Shown: positions 1 to 7,085 of the stretch, piece by piece
Position numbering within the stretch: position 1 is the first letter of the stretch
Layout: the number at the start of each line of letters is the position of its first letter
NCBI GenBank assembly: GCA_005788585.1
Contig: SYBY01000057.1
Coordinates: 1 to 15,857 of the forward strand
From: Actinomycetota bacterium
GTDB lineage: Bacteria > Actinomycetota > Thermoleophilia > Solirubrobacterales > Solirubrobacteraceae
Length of the DNA: 15,857 bases
Direction of reading: 5' to 3'
The notes under the pieces: model-generated
Told to the model about the DNA's origin: nothing
Databases searched by the model: none
The model's input: only the letters and a program-made list of their open reading frames with translations
Program-made: the position numbers and the translations under genes

Positions 1-162
1 CGGGGTGGCGCTGCGCACCCGCACGATGCGGTCGTCGTCGGTCAGCAGGAAGAGGACGTCGACCGCCGACGCGACCGGTGCGGCGCCGAGCACGGCGATG
101 AGGGTGAGCGCGGCGGTGAGCAGGGCTCCGCGCACGGCACGGGTCGCGATGGAGGGACGCAT
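1..162 (-). CDS. N-terminal fragment of a secreted protein, possibly DUF4394 type (cut by window edge)
   Basis: An open frame starts with ATG at 162-160 and runs off the left edge, giving 54 residues. The first 33 residues form a Sec signal peptide: a basic start (MRPSIATRAVRG), a hydrophobic core of Leu, Ala, Thr and Val, and a likely cleavage after APVASA. The mature part begins DVLFLLTDDDRIVRVRSATP. This resembles the opening of DUF4394 proteins, in which a first beta-hairpin reads roughly 'ygLt.dnrLvrF.satP'. The start lies 13 bases after the stop of the methyltransferase gene with no clear ribosome site, so translation may be coupled to it. I see a real secreted protein. The DUF4394 assignment is tentative because only about 20 mature residues are visible. 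Confidence 0.6.
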   Translation of the reverse strand, partial: MRPSIATRAVRGALLTAALTLIAVLGAAPVASAVDVLFLLTDDDRIVRVRSATP

Positions 163-175
163 GGCAGGGCGGCGG

Positions 176-958
176 TCAGGACGAGGCGTCGTCGTCGGCC
201 GGGACGAACACGGTGTTGATCCGGCCGGGGATCTCGCGCACGAGCGTGTCTCGCTCGGGAAGGTAGGACCGCGGCTCGTAGCCGGCGGCTGCCAGCAGGT
301 CGCGCACGTCGGCCCCGGGGGTCTCGATCAGGAGCACCGGGCGTGCGCGCGCGAGGGTGTCGCGCAGGCCGACGAGCGCGGCGTGCTCGTAGCCCTGGAC
401 GTCGAGTTTGACGAACGCAGGATCGACGCCGAGCGCGTCGAGCCGTCGCACGGGCACGGTGCGCGAGACGATCTCGAAGTCCGGGTCGTCCATCCCGTCG
501 CCGAGGCGCTCACGCAGGCTCGGGCTCTGGACGACCTCGTCGTAGACGAGCGACGCCTCGGTCGTCAGCGGGACGCCGCGGTAGACGGGCACGTGCAGGG
601 TGAACTCCCCGTCCTGGTCGCCGGCCGCCCACAGCCGGTACGCGAACGGACGCGCCAGTCGGCCGACGAACCGCAGATCGTCCTCGTGGAACGGGTTGGG
701 CTCGATCGAGATGATCGGCGTGTCGCGGTTGTAGATCCGGAACGAGAGCGCCGACATGCCGGCGTTCGCGCCGACATCCAGGAACGGGCCGCGCCGGTCG
801 GGGAACAGGCCGAAGACGCCGTAGTCCTCGTCGTGCGGACGACGCATCCAGAAGCGCCCGACGGCGTAGGGACGGCGAGCCGCGGCGTACAGCGCCGGGG
901 AACGGGTCAACATGACCTTGGCCCGGTCGCGCGCGGCGACGAGGGAACTGCTCGGCAT
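176..958 (-). CDS. FkbM-family SAM-dependent methyltransferase
   Basis: 260 residues. The FkbM methyltransferase signatures appear in the usual order: SAM-binding motif I FLDVGANAG at 59-67, the acidic end of strand 2 SIEPN at 84-88, VPVRRLDAL around 169-176, the family hallmark FVKLDVQGYE at 182-191, LLIE at 209-212 and NTVFV near the C-terminus. FkbM enzymes transfer a methyl group from SAM, usually to a hydroxyl of a sugar or a secondary metabolite, and many sit in polysaccharide gene sets. The substrate here cannot be read from sequence. No signal peptide or membrane segment is seen, so it should be cytoplasmic. The frame extends upstream to a TTG at 1012, but ATG at 958 is preferred because AGGAG lies five bases before it. 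It follows the pstS-like gene across a strong terminator, and no convincing promoter was found in the 60-base gap. Family certain, substrate unknown. Confidence 0.93.
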   Translation of the reverse strand: MPSSSLVAARDRAKVMLTRSPALYAAARRPYAVGRFWMRRPHDEDYGVFGLFPDRRGPFLDVGANAGMSALSFRIYNRDTPIISIEPNPFHEDDLRFVGRLARPFAYRLWAAGDQDGEFTLHVPVYRGVPLTTEASLVYDEVVQSPSLRERLGDGMDDPDFEIVSRTVPVRRLDALGVDPAFVKLDVQGYEHAALVGLRDTLARARPVLLIETPGADVRDLLAAAGYEPRSYLPERDTLVREIPGRINTVFVPADDDASS

Positions 959-963
959 CGGTG

Positions 964-968
964 CTCCT
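964..968 (-). promoter_or_regulatory. Ribosome binding site AGGAG deciding the methyltransferase start
   Basis: On the minus strand AGGAG is followed by the five bases CACCG and then ATG at 958. The alternative upstream TTG start at 1012 has no comparable site and would add 18 Pro/Arg-rich residues absent from typical FkbM proteins. Confidence 0.75.
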
Positions 969-1019
969 GGTCGTGGGCGGGAGGCCGCCGGCCATGGCGG
1001 GTCTCGGTGCAAGAACGAA

Positions 1020-1055
1020 CGAGGGGCCGGGAACCTTGCGGCTCCCGGCCCCTCG
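1020..1055 (-). terminator. Strong intrinsic terminator after the pstS-like gene
   Basis: The two arms, 1020-1035 and 1040-1055, pair over 16 bp with a single G-U wobble on the minus-strand transcript. They close on a GCAA tetraloop, a stable GNRA type. The hairpin begins 16 bases past the TAG stop of the pstS-like gene. Downstream on the minus strand the sequence reads TTCGTTCTTG, which is only moderately T-rich. This is a good factor-independent terminator for a GC-rich genome, and it should isolate pstS from the methyltransferase gene. Confidence 0.88.
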
Positions 1056-1071
1056 GGACGTCAGGTCGCTG

Positions 1072-2544
1072 CTAGCGGACCGGAGCGCGGTCCGGGGCCT
1101 TGTCGAAGCCCTCGAACGTCGTCAGGTACGCGTTGGCACGCGTCAGCGGGGTGGGCGGCAGGGCCGCGTAGTCACCCTGCGGCAGGATCGTCTGACCCTC
1201 ATCCGCACCGACGCCGACGGGGTCGGTGCCGAGGATGTACTCGATGTAGCGGCGGACCGCAGCCTGCTCAGCCTGCAGCTGGGCGTACGGCACCGTCGGG
1301 TACACGTCCTCCATGTCCTCCCACGCGCCCATGTAGGACAGGGCGCAGATCGGGTACACCGGGCCGCTCTGCGCCTGGATGACCGGGCTCCAGTCGGACT
1401 TGGTGTTCGACGGGATGTTGTTGTACTTCGTGTTGTTGTTGCAGTTCGCGCCCTTCTGGGCGGTCGTCGCGGTCGAGCGCCAGCCGTTGGCCTGGTCGCG
1501 CGCCGGGTCACGGAGAACCGGGTTGGCGGCCGGCTGGTAGAGCTTCAGCCAGTACGTGTCGTCGCCGAGCGGCGAGGTCCCGGTGAAGTCGAAGCCCTTG
1601 AAGCGGGCGGTCGCCAGGTCCGAGTAGCCGATCGAGCCGTCGGTAGTGTTGACGGTGTCGGCGACGAACGGGTTGCCGCTGCCGGTGCCCGTGCAGATGT
1701 ACGGGTTGCTCACCGGGGTGCCGGCGTCGATGCCGTCGCACGTGCCGTCGCGGTCACGGCCGTGACCGAGCCAGATCGTGTTGTCCTCACCGGTCTGGTC
1801 GTTGGCCTCCCAGTTGGTGTCGTTGTCCTTGTCCGTCGAGTTCAGGAACTGCTTGAACGCGAAGGTCGTGCCGGAGTTGTCCCGGCGGACGACGCGCTTG
1901 ATCGGCACGGTGCAGGGTGCCGCCGTGTTCGACTTCAGCACGTACCCGAGCGACGCCCAGGTGGCGCCCTCGCCCGAGAAGGCCTCCTCGACCACGCTGT
2001 TGGTCGAGCCCGCGCCGCCGAACGGCAGTGCCGGGCGGAAGTTCGAGAACGAGGCCGGACGGCAGGTGTCCGGAACGTTGACGATGACCGCGACGACGCC
2101 CTGGAGGATCGGGATCGTGTGGAACTCGCCGTCGTCACCGTCGGGGTTGACGTTGACGGGGTTGCTGCCCTCCTCCGCATTGGCGACCTGCGTCGGCGTC
2201 ATCGGATCGTCCGTGCCGATGAAGCGGATGCTCTGGTCACGGACGCCGTTCGAACCACCGAAGGCGTTGATGCCCGAACCCGAGCCCGAGCCCTTGTAGT
2301 AGATGAGGTCGTCGCCCGGGAGGAACGGGCTGTTCGCGTTGTCCTGCGCGCCGACGACACAGCCGGCGTTGACGATCCAACCGGCGCCCGGCGCCGTGTG
2401 CGCTTCGCGAGCGAAGGACGCACCCTGACCGATGATCTGCTGGCTGCCCGTGCAGTCGCCGGCCATGGCCGACGGCGCCGTTGCGGCAAGTCCAGCCAGC
2501 GCTGAGACGGCGAGTGCCGCCGACAGCATCTTGCGTGAAGCCAC
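1072..2544 (-). CDS. pstS: PstS-like phosphate ABC transporter substrate-binding protein
   Basis: 490 residues with a Sec signal peptide, likely cleaved after APSAMA (residue 28). PstS ligand motifs appear in order: GQGASF at 39-44, YKGSGSGSG at 83-91, GTDDP at 110-114, IPILQGVVAVIVN at 144-156, RRDNSGTTFAF at 220-230 and GSIGYSDL at 303-310. In E. coli PstS the matching Thr/Phe, Ser, Asp, Arg and Ser-Gly-Thr residues contact phosphate, and all have counterparts here. The role is therefore capture of inorganic phosphate outside the membrane. It is longer than typical PstS (about 350-370 residues) because of loops around 235-300 and 345-400. It has eight cysteines, which could form four disulfides. 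There is no lipobox: the residues before Cys31 are AGD. No pstC, pstA or pstB gene lies in the window. The GTG start at 2544 is chosen for AAAGGG five bases upstream. An internal ATG at 2529 lacks a site. A PHO-box-like array upstream fits phosphate control. Confidence 0.9.
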   Translation of the reverse strand: MASRKMLSAALAVSALAGLAATAPSAMAGDCTGSQQIIGQGASFAREAHTAPGAGWIVNAGCVVGAQDNANSPFLPGDDLIYYKGSGSGSGINAFGGSNGVRDQSIRFIGTDDPMTPTQVANAEEGSNPVNVNPDGDDGEFHTIPILQGVVAVIVNVPDTCRPASFSNFRPALPFGGAGSTNSVVEEAFSGEGATWASLGYVLKSNTAAPCTVPIKRVVRRDNSGTTFAFKQFLNSTDKDNDTNWEANDQTGEDNTIWLGHGRDRDGTCDGIDAGTPVSNPYICTGTGSGNPFVADTVNTTDGSIGYSDLATARFKGFDFTGTSPLGDDTYWLKLYQPAANPVLRDPARDQANGWRSTATTAQKGANCNNNTKYNNIPSNTKSDWSPVIQAQSGPVYPICALSYMGAWEDMEDVYPTVPYAQLQAEQAAVRRYIEYILGTDPVGVGADEGQTILPQGDYAALPPTPLTRANAYLTTFEGFDKAPDRAPVR

Positions 2545-2549
2545 TGGAA

Positions 2550-2555
2550 CCCTTT
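2550..2555 (-). promoter_or_regulatory. Ribosome binding site AAAGGG supporting the GTG start of pstS
   Basis: AAAGGG is separated by TTCCA (five bases) from GTG at 2544. The in-frame ATG at 2529 would be 20 bases away and would shorten the basic n-region of the signal peptide. Confidence 0.65.
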
Positions 2556-2559
2556 CTGC

Positions 2560-2573
2560 CCCGCGGTCGCGGG
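2560..2573. repeat. 14-base inverted repeat in the pstS leader
   Basis: The plus strand reads cccgcg gt cgcggg, a perfect 6+6 palindrome. In the minus-strand transcript it would form a five-pair stem with a GACC loop, ending four bases before the AAAGGG ribosome site. It could modulate initiation, or it could be chance in GC-rich DNA. Confidence 0.35.
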
Positions 2574-2597
2574 ACGGATCTCATTAGGACTGGCCGC

Positions 2598-2603
2598 AAG
2601 CTA
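2598..2603 (-). promoter_or_regulatory. Candidate -10 element of the pstS promoter
   Basis: On the minus strand TAGCTT fits the actinobacterial TAnnnT pattern. The base 17 positions upstream is the inner edge of the PHO-box-like array (2620), so the last repeat unit would occupy the -35 position. That arrangement is common in activator-dependent pho promoters of Streptomyces. A weaker alternative is TAATGA at 2581-2586. The -35 itself is poor, which fits dependence on an activator. Confidence 0.35.
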
Positions 2604-2619
2604 CGGACGCGCGAGCGCC

Positions 2620-2674
2620 CTCCGGTGACCTTCCGGCTACCGATTGGAGAAAAACTGGTGTACTTCTGGTCAAC
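2620..2674 (-). promoter_or_regulatory. PHO-box-like operator: five tandem 11-base units upstream of pstS
   Basis: Read on the minus strand, five contiguous 11-base units run GTTGACCAGAA, GTACACCAGTT, TTTCTCCAATC, GGTAGCCGGAA and GGTCACCGGAG. Against the Streptomyces PhoP direct-repeat unit (GTTCACC plus four loose bases) they match 6, 6, 5, 4 and 6 of 7 positions. They are exactly phased and lie about 76 bases upstream of the pstS start. In Streptomyces, PhoP binds such arrays and activates pstS under phosphate starvation. No PhoP gene is in the window. The first unit contains the TGA stop of the 1471-residue gene, so operator and coding sequence overlap. Confidence 0.78.
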
Positions 2675-5600
2675 GCCTGTTGCGACGGTCACGGACGCCG
2701 ACGTAACTCAGCCCCGGTGTCCGGCGCCGGCGACCGCGCTTGGCGATGGTGCTCCCCGCACCGGCGGCGATGATCAGGACCGCGAGCGTGTACGCGGCGT
2801 TGGGCACCGACCACGGCCGGTCGGCCTCGTACCGCACCGCGGCGGAGGACTGCTCGAAGGCCTCCTCCTCTTCGCGCTTCTCCTCGTAGACGCGCACCGT
2901 CGCGCCGCCCGGCGGGCTGGGCCGGGCGATGCTGCCAACGGGCGGCGGCGGCACCACGAGCAGCGGGTTCGGCGGGGTCGGTGGGGTCAGCGGCAGGGAC
3001 GGGAGCGGCGGGAGGACCGGCAGCACGGCGGCGGCGACGGGCACGGACAGGACGGTGGGCGGCGGCGGGGCGGGTACCGCGGGCGGCACCACCGGCGCCA
3101 CGGGCGGCGGCGGCGCGGGCGTCGGGTTGGCCTCAGCCTCGGCCGCCACCGGCGAGGCGGCCGCCTCACTGGGGGGCGCCTCGGCGGAAGGGGTCTCACG
3201 CGACGTGACCGGGCGCGTACCGCAGGGTCGCCGCGGGCTGCCCGCCTGCACCTGGACCTTCGTCGAGTAGCGCAGGCCGCCCGCCACCACCGAGACGGTC
3301 GTCTCGCCAGGATTGAACGCGCAGAACAGGCCGGAACTGGCGTCGGCGACAGGCTTGTCATCGGGCCCGAGGAACACGGCCCGCGGGTTGCTCTGCGCCT
3401 GGGTCGGATCGACGCGCACGAAGTCCCCGATCTCGGGATTCGACGACGTGAACGAGAACTCGGTCGGGATGCGGTCGGCGCATTGCCCGGCAGCGCAGAT
3501 CGGGTTGGGGAGCTCGACGTACGGGTCCATCGTGAACTCGGTGGTGCCGTCACGCCGGTGCCCGGCTCGGGGCCGCCGTCCCAGGCCGCTGAAGAGCGCG
3601 GGACTCGACCGGCGAACGACCACGCCGTCCTTGGCGTCGACCGCCAGGTCCTCGAGCACCGGCACCATGCGGGCGGTCACCGGCGCGCGGTTCGTGCGGG
3701 CGTCACGAGCGGCCACGTCGACCTCGAGGAGGCCGAGCCCGTTGTCGGCCGGGTCGACCGGATTGTCGGTGCCTCGCGTGAGGTCGTAGCCGAGCGAGCC
3801 AGAGCCGAAGGCGGGGATCTGCTCCGCCGCGTTGGCCGGGATGCGCGTGCTGAGATTCCGCTCCGGACTGTCGAAGAGGTACGCGGAGGCGCCGCCGGAC
3901 ACGAGAAGCCGTGCGACGTCGTCGCCGTCCGATGCCGTCACGGGCGCGTCCGGGAGCTGGTTGGCATCGGTGAGCGGCCGGCTGCCGGCGACCACCACCG
4001 CGATGCCGCGCGCGCGGGCGTCGGCGAGCTCGCCGATCAGCCAGTCGCGCTGCCCCGGGGCGCTGGCCTCGAGCGATCCCGCGGCGTTGTTGATCATGAC
4101 GACCCGCAACGTCCCTTCGGGACCGGTCGTGTCCATCGCGAAGAACGTCCTCGCGCCGGAGCCGGCCTCGCCCGTGCCGGGCGCGATGGATCCTGAGGCC
4201 CCACCTCCCTGTGGCGCCGGGAGGCCCGCGAATGCGGTACGGAAGGCCGGCGCGTCCAGCCCGGCGTCGGTCGCCGACGCCGCGACGTAGGTCGGGATCC
4301 GCCCGGCCGCCGAGCCGATGAGCTGGGCGTAGCGGGTGAGCTCCCCACTTAGCGCACCGGCGGTCGTTCCGGTCGCCACCCGGGTTCCGGTGTAGAGAAG
4401 TGCGCGAGGCCCGCCGGGCGTGGGATGCATCGTGGCCGCCACGTCGATCGCCGCCCCGAGATAGCGGTCCGGCCCGATGCCGACCCGGTCGAGCGCGGCG
4501 CACGCCGCCTCGCACTGCGCGTGGCCGCCGAAGAGCAGCCGGGCCGGGCCGGCGGCGTGGACCGGCTGGACGCGGTCGATCCCAGGCGGCGCCGCCGGGG
4601 CTGCTCCGTAGCGCCAGACCTGCGCGGTCTGCGCGGCGGCCCGCACATCCGTGGAGTTGCCGAGGCCCTGCAGCTCGCACCGGAACGCCGAGATCTGGCC
4701 CGTCTCGCCGCCGACGATCCAGCCCTCGCCCCGCTCGTCGAGGGTCAGGCCGATCGCGCCCTCCGGGGTGTACGGGCAGTCGCGGTACTCCGACAGCGCG
4801 TACGCCGATCGTTCATCGTCGACCCAGCCGTCAGGGGTCTCGCGCATGACGACGCCGTAAGACCACGTGCGGCGGTCGCGTTGCAGCTGCTCCGGCTCCC
4901 CGGGCAGGTTCACGATGAGATCGAGCTCCTGGCGCTGGAGTTCCCCCGGATCGGGGACGGCGATGGCCACCGCGCGGACGGCCGACCCGTCACGGACGGC
5001 ACTGACCGCCGTGACCACCCCGTCGACGGGATGTTCGCTGAGGCGCCACGGCGAGGTTGCGCTGTCACGGACGAGCACGATGCGATCACCTGCGACCACG
5101 GCCCCGCCGTCGGGGAGGCCGGCCACGGCGAGCAGCGGCTGGTCCCTCGTGCCGACACCGTCTCGGGCCAGCAGCTCGCGGACCTGTTCGTCCACCCGCC
5201 ATTCGCCGCCGTCATTGACGAGCAGGCCGCTCGCCCCCACGATCATCGCCTGGTTACCCGCGAAGGCGACGCCGAAGAGCTCGCCGACCGAAGGAGCGGT
5301 CTCCGGTTCCCAGGACTTGCCGTAGCGCAGGATCCTGCCCTCCTGGGCCACGGCGTATCCGCGATCGGGGTTGCCGGGCTGGAAGGCGATGCCGACGAAC
5401 CGGTCCTCCGACGTGTCCAGCGGCGCGCCTTCGTCGCGTTCCCAGAGGCCGGCCTCCGCGCGGTACAGCCACATCGCGCCCTTCTCCCCCACCGCGTGGG
5501 CCCGGCGCAACTCAGGCCAGGCGACCGCGTTGAGCTGGGGGGTGGCGCGCCCCGAGCCGGATGGGAGGGGCTCGGGCAGCCAGCCCTGCACGGGGTTGAA

Positions 5601-7085
5601 GCGCAGGACCTGCCCCCCGTACCCGACGGCGAGCGCGGCTGCCGCGGGATCAGCCGGTGACCGCCCCGGCTCGGCGGCGACGGCCTTGAGCGGGCGGCGG
5701 ACCGGGAGCGGGTAGGCCTGCAGCCGCGGCGCGGATGCCACGGGCGCGACGCGGATGATGGAGCGCTCGGACTGGCTCAGCCACCCGTTGGTGACACTGG
5801 TGAACGCGCCGGACGCACGCAGCGATCCGGACGAGGCCGAGCGCCGGCCGCTGGTCTTGACGCGCAGGAACGATGCCCCGTCGAACGCCCCGTAGCTGTC
5901 AGGGTCGGCGGCGCCATCGACACGGGGATTGGTGACGACGCGCGTCCCAAAGGTTCCGCCGGGCCAGGCGAAGGAGCGGTAGCCGAGGTCTCGCGTGCTG
6001 TCATCCGCGACGATGTCGCCGTCCCCGCCGGGTTCGGGACCTGCCGCGAGTTCGAACTCCAGCGGCCCGCCGCAGAGCCCCGGCGCGTTGCACCAACTCC
6101 GGTCGACGCGTTGACTCCGGGTATCGACGGCGAGCGTGAACGTGTACTCCGTTCCCTCCTTGACGACTGCGCCGTCGACCCACAGGCGGCCGTCCGTGAT
6201 GGTGAGTCCCTCGGCCGGGTGTGTGAGCGGCCGGGCAGCCGACGTGGTGGTGAACGCGGGCATACCGGCGATGGTCACCGGTTTCCACGCGGGCCCTCCG
6301 GCTGCGGAGGGGTCCCGCCGGAAGAGCGTGAGTCCGCTGCCATCCGAGCCGACCAGCCACGCGCCATCGGTCCCGACAGCGATCGCACCGATGGTGAAGC
6401 GGGCCGGTGCCCCGGCCACGTCCACCGGCTCCTTGCTCCATGCCGACCCGTCGTACCGGAGGACCTCGTCCTCGACGGCGGCCAGCGGAGCGACGTACGC
6501 GCCGACCTCAGCGCCCTCGTCGAATGCCGCGAACGTCACCCGGCCGACGCCGAGAAACCTGCGGCTGCCGAGCAGTGCGTCGTCCGGGTCGGCGACCTCG
6601 CGCAACTCACCGTTCGGACGGCGGACGAGCAGCTTCCCCGAGTCAGCTGAGACCGCGACGACCACGCCACCTCGCGGTGTGACCCGTCCATGCGCCGGGC
6701 CCGTCCCGCCGAGGGAGAAGCTCAGGTCCCCCCCGGTCAGGGAGCGCGCGCGACTGACGTACTGCCACGCGCCGTCGCCACGCTGGCGCACGAGGGCCAG
6801 CTTGCCGGTACCCGAACGGCCGTCGCGCGTGGTGACGCCCTGGGTCTGGGCGATGCCCCAGATCTCGCCGGGCGCGCTCAGGGGCGCCTCACCCAGCGGG
6901 GCGACGTACTGCCCGGGCAGTCCGGTCACGGGCCAGCTGAAGGGGGTGATGAACCCCGTCTGCGACGCGCCGGCGCCCGGCCAGGCGAGCGCGGCGATCG
7001 CGGCGACCAGGACGGCTGCGACCAGCGGGCCGCGTCCTCGCGCGCCTCGCCGGCGCGCGAGCAGGTGATCAGCGGCTCGACGCAT
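2670..7085 (-). CDS. Large membrane-anchored surface protein: propeller repeats plus degenerate metallophosphoesterase domain
   Basis: 1471 residues. Order: signal peptide 1-40 (core ending LAWPGAGA); a propeller-type repeat region about 45-830 with Ycf48/kelch-like blades such as AVGEKGAMWLYRAE at 531-543 and GWIVGGETGQI at 788-798; a calcineurin-like phosphoesterase fold about 838-1100; a cysteine-bearing Ig-like segment about 1180-1290; a Pro/Ala-rich stalk about 1300-1395; the acidic stretch EEKREEEEAFEQ at 1401-1412; a membrane helix about 1430-1448; and a basic cytoplasmic tail. The phosphoesterase fold keeps its scaffold (GQRDWLIGEL at 1011-1020) but lacks metal ligands. GD is replaced by GT (900-901), GNHD by SATD (937-940), the GH motif by GS (1034-1035), and GHxH by FDSP (1071-1074). 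I infer a non-catalytic surface receptor or scaffold. ATG at 7085 is chosen because it starts the signal peptide and overlaps the preceding stop (TGATG). The open frame continues upstream to 7625, but only as Arg-rich sequence overlapping the preceding gene. Last gene of the operon. Confidence 0.85.
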   Translation of the reverse strand: MRRAADHLLARRRGARGRGPLVAAVLVAAIAALAWPGAGASQTGFITPFSWPVTGLPGQYVAPLGEAPLSAPGEIWGIAQTQGVTTRDGRSGTGKLALVRQRGDGAWQYVSRARSLTGGDLSFSLGGTGPAHGRVTPRGGVVVAVSADSGKLLVRRPNGELREVADPDDALLGSRRFLGVGRVTFAAFDEGAEVGAYVAPLAAVEDEVLRYDGSAWSKEPVDVAGAPARFTIGAIAVGTDGAWLVGSDGSGLTLFRRDPSAAGGPAWKPVTIAGMPAFTTTSAARPLTHPAEGLTITDGRLWVDGAVVKEGTEYTFTLAVDTRSQRVDRSWCNAPGLCGGPLEFELAAGPEPGGDGDIVADDSTRDLGYRSFAWPGGTFGTRVVTNPRVDGAADPDSYGAFDGASFLRVKTSGRRSASSGSLRASGAFTSVTNGWLSQSERSIIRVAPVASAPRLQAYPLPVRRPLKAVAAEPGRSPADPAAAALAVGYGGQVLRFNPVQGWLPEPLPSGSGRATPQLNAVAWPELRRAHAVGEKGAMWLYRAEAGLWERDEGAPLDTSEDRFVGIAFQPGNPDRGYAVAQEGRILRYGKSWEPETAPSVGELFGVAFAGNQAMIVGASGLLVNDGGEWRVDEQVRELLARDGVGTRDQPLLAVAGLPDGGAVVAGDRIVLVRDSATSPWRLSEHPVDGVVTAVSAVRDGSAVRAVAIAVPDPGELQRQELDLIVNLPGEPEQLQRDRRTWSYGVVMRETPDGWVDDERSAYALSEYRDCPYTPEGAIGLTLDERGEGWIVGGETGQISAFRCELQGLGNSTDVRAAAQTAQVWRYGAAPAAPPGIDRVQPVHAAGPARLLFGGHAQCEAACAALDRVGIGPDRYLGAAIDVAATMHPTPGGPRALLYTGTRVATGTTAGALSGELTRYAQLIGSAAGRIPTYVAASATDAGLDAPAFRTAFAGLPAPQGGGASGSIAPGTGEAGSGARTFFAMDTTGPEGTLRVVMINNAAGSLEASAPGQRDWLIGELADARARGIAVVVAGSRPLTDANQLPDAPVTASDGDDVARLLVSGGASAYLFDSPERNLSTRIPANAAEQIPAFGSGSLGYDLTRGTDNPVDPADNGLGLLEVDVAARDARTNRAPVTARMVPVLEDLAVDAKDGVVVRRSSPALFSGLGRRPRAGHRRDGTTEFTMDPYVELPNPICAAGQCADRIPTEFSFTSSNPEIGDFVRVDPTQAQSNPRAVFLGPDDKPVADASSGLFCAFNPGETTVSVVAGGLRYSTKVQVQAGSPRRPCGTRPVTSRETPSAEAPPSEAAASPVAAEAEANPTPAPPPPVAPVVPPAVPAPPPPTVLSVPVAAAVLPVLPPLPSLPLTPPTPPNPLLVVPPPPVGSIARPSPPGGATVRVYEEKREEEEAFEQSSAAVRYEADRPWSVPNAAYTLAVLIIAAGAGSTIAKRGRRRRTPGLSYVGVRDRRNRR

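Noticed and set aside
2930..3180. GC-rich repetitive stretch considered as a DNA repeat or array
   Set aside because: It encodes the Pro/Ala-rich stalk of the anchored protein. There are no regular repeat units or spacers, so it is protein low complexity and not CRISPR or a mobile element repeat.
4090..4575. Active extracellular phosphatase encoded by the operon
   Set aside because: The metallophosphoesterase-like scaffold lacks the expected metal ligands at every motif, so a catalytic call is not supported.
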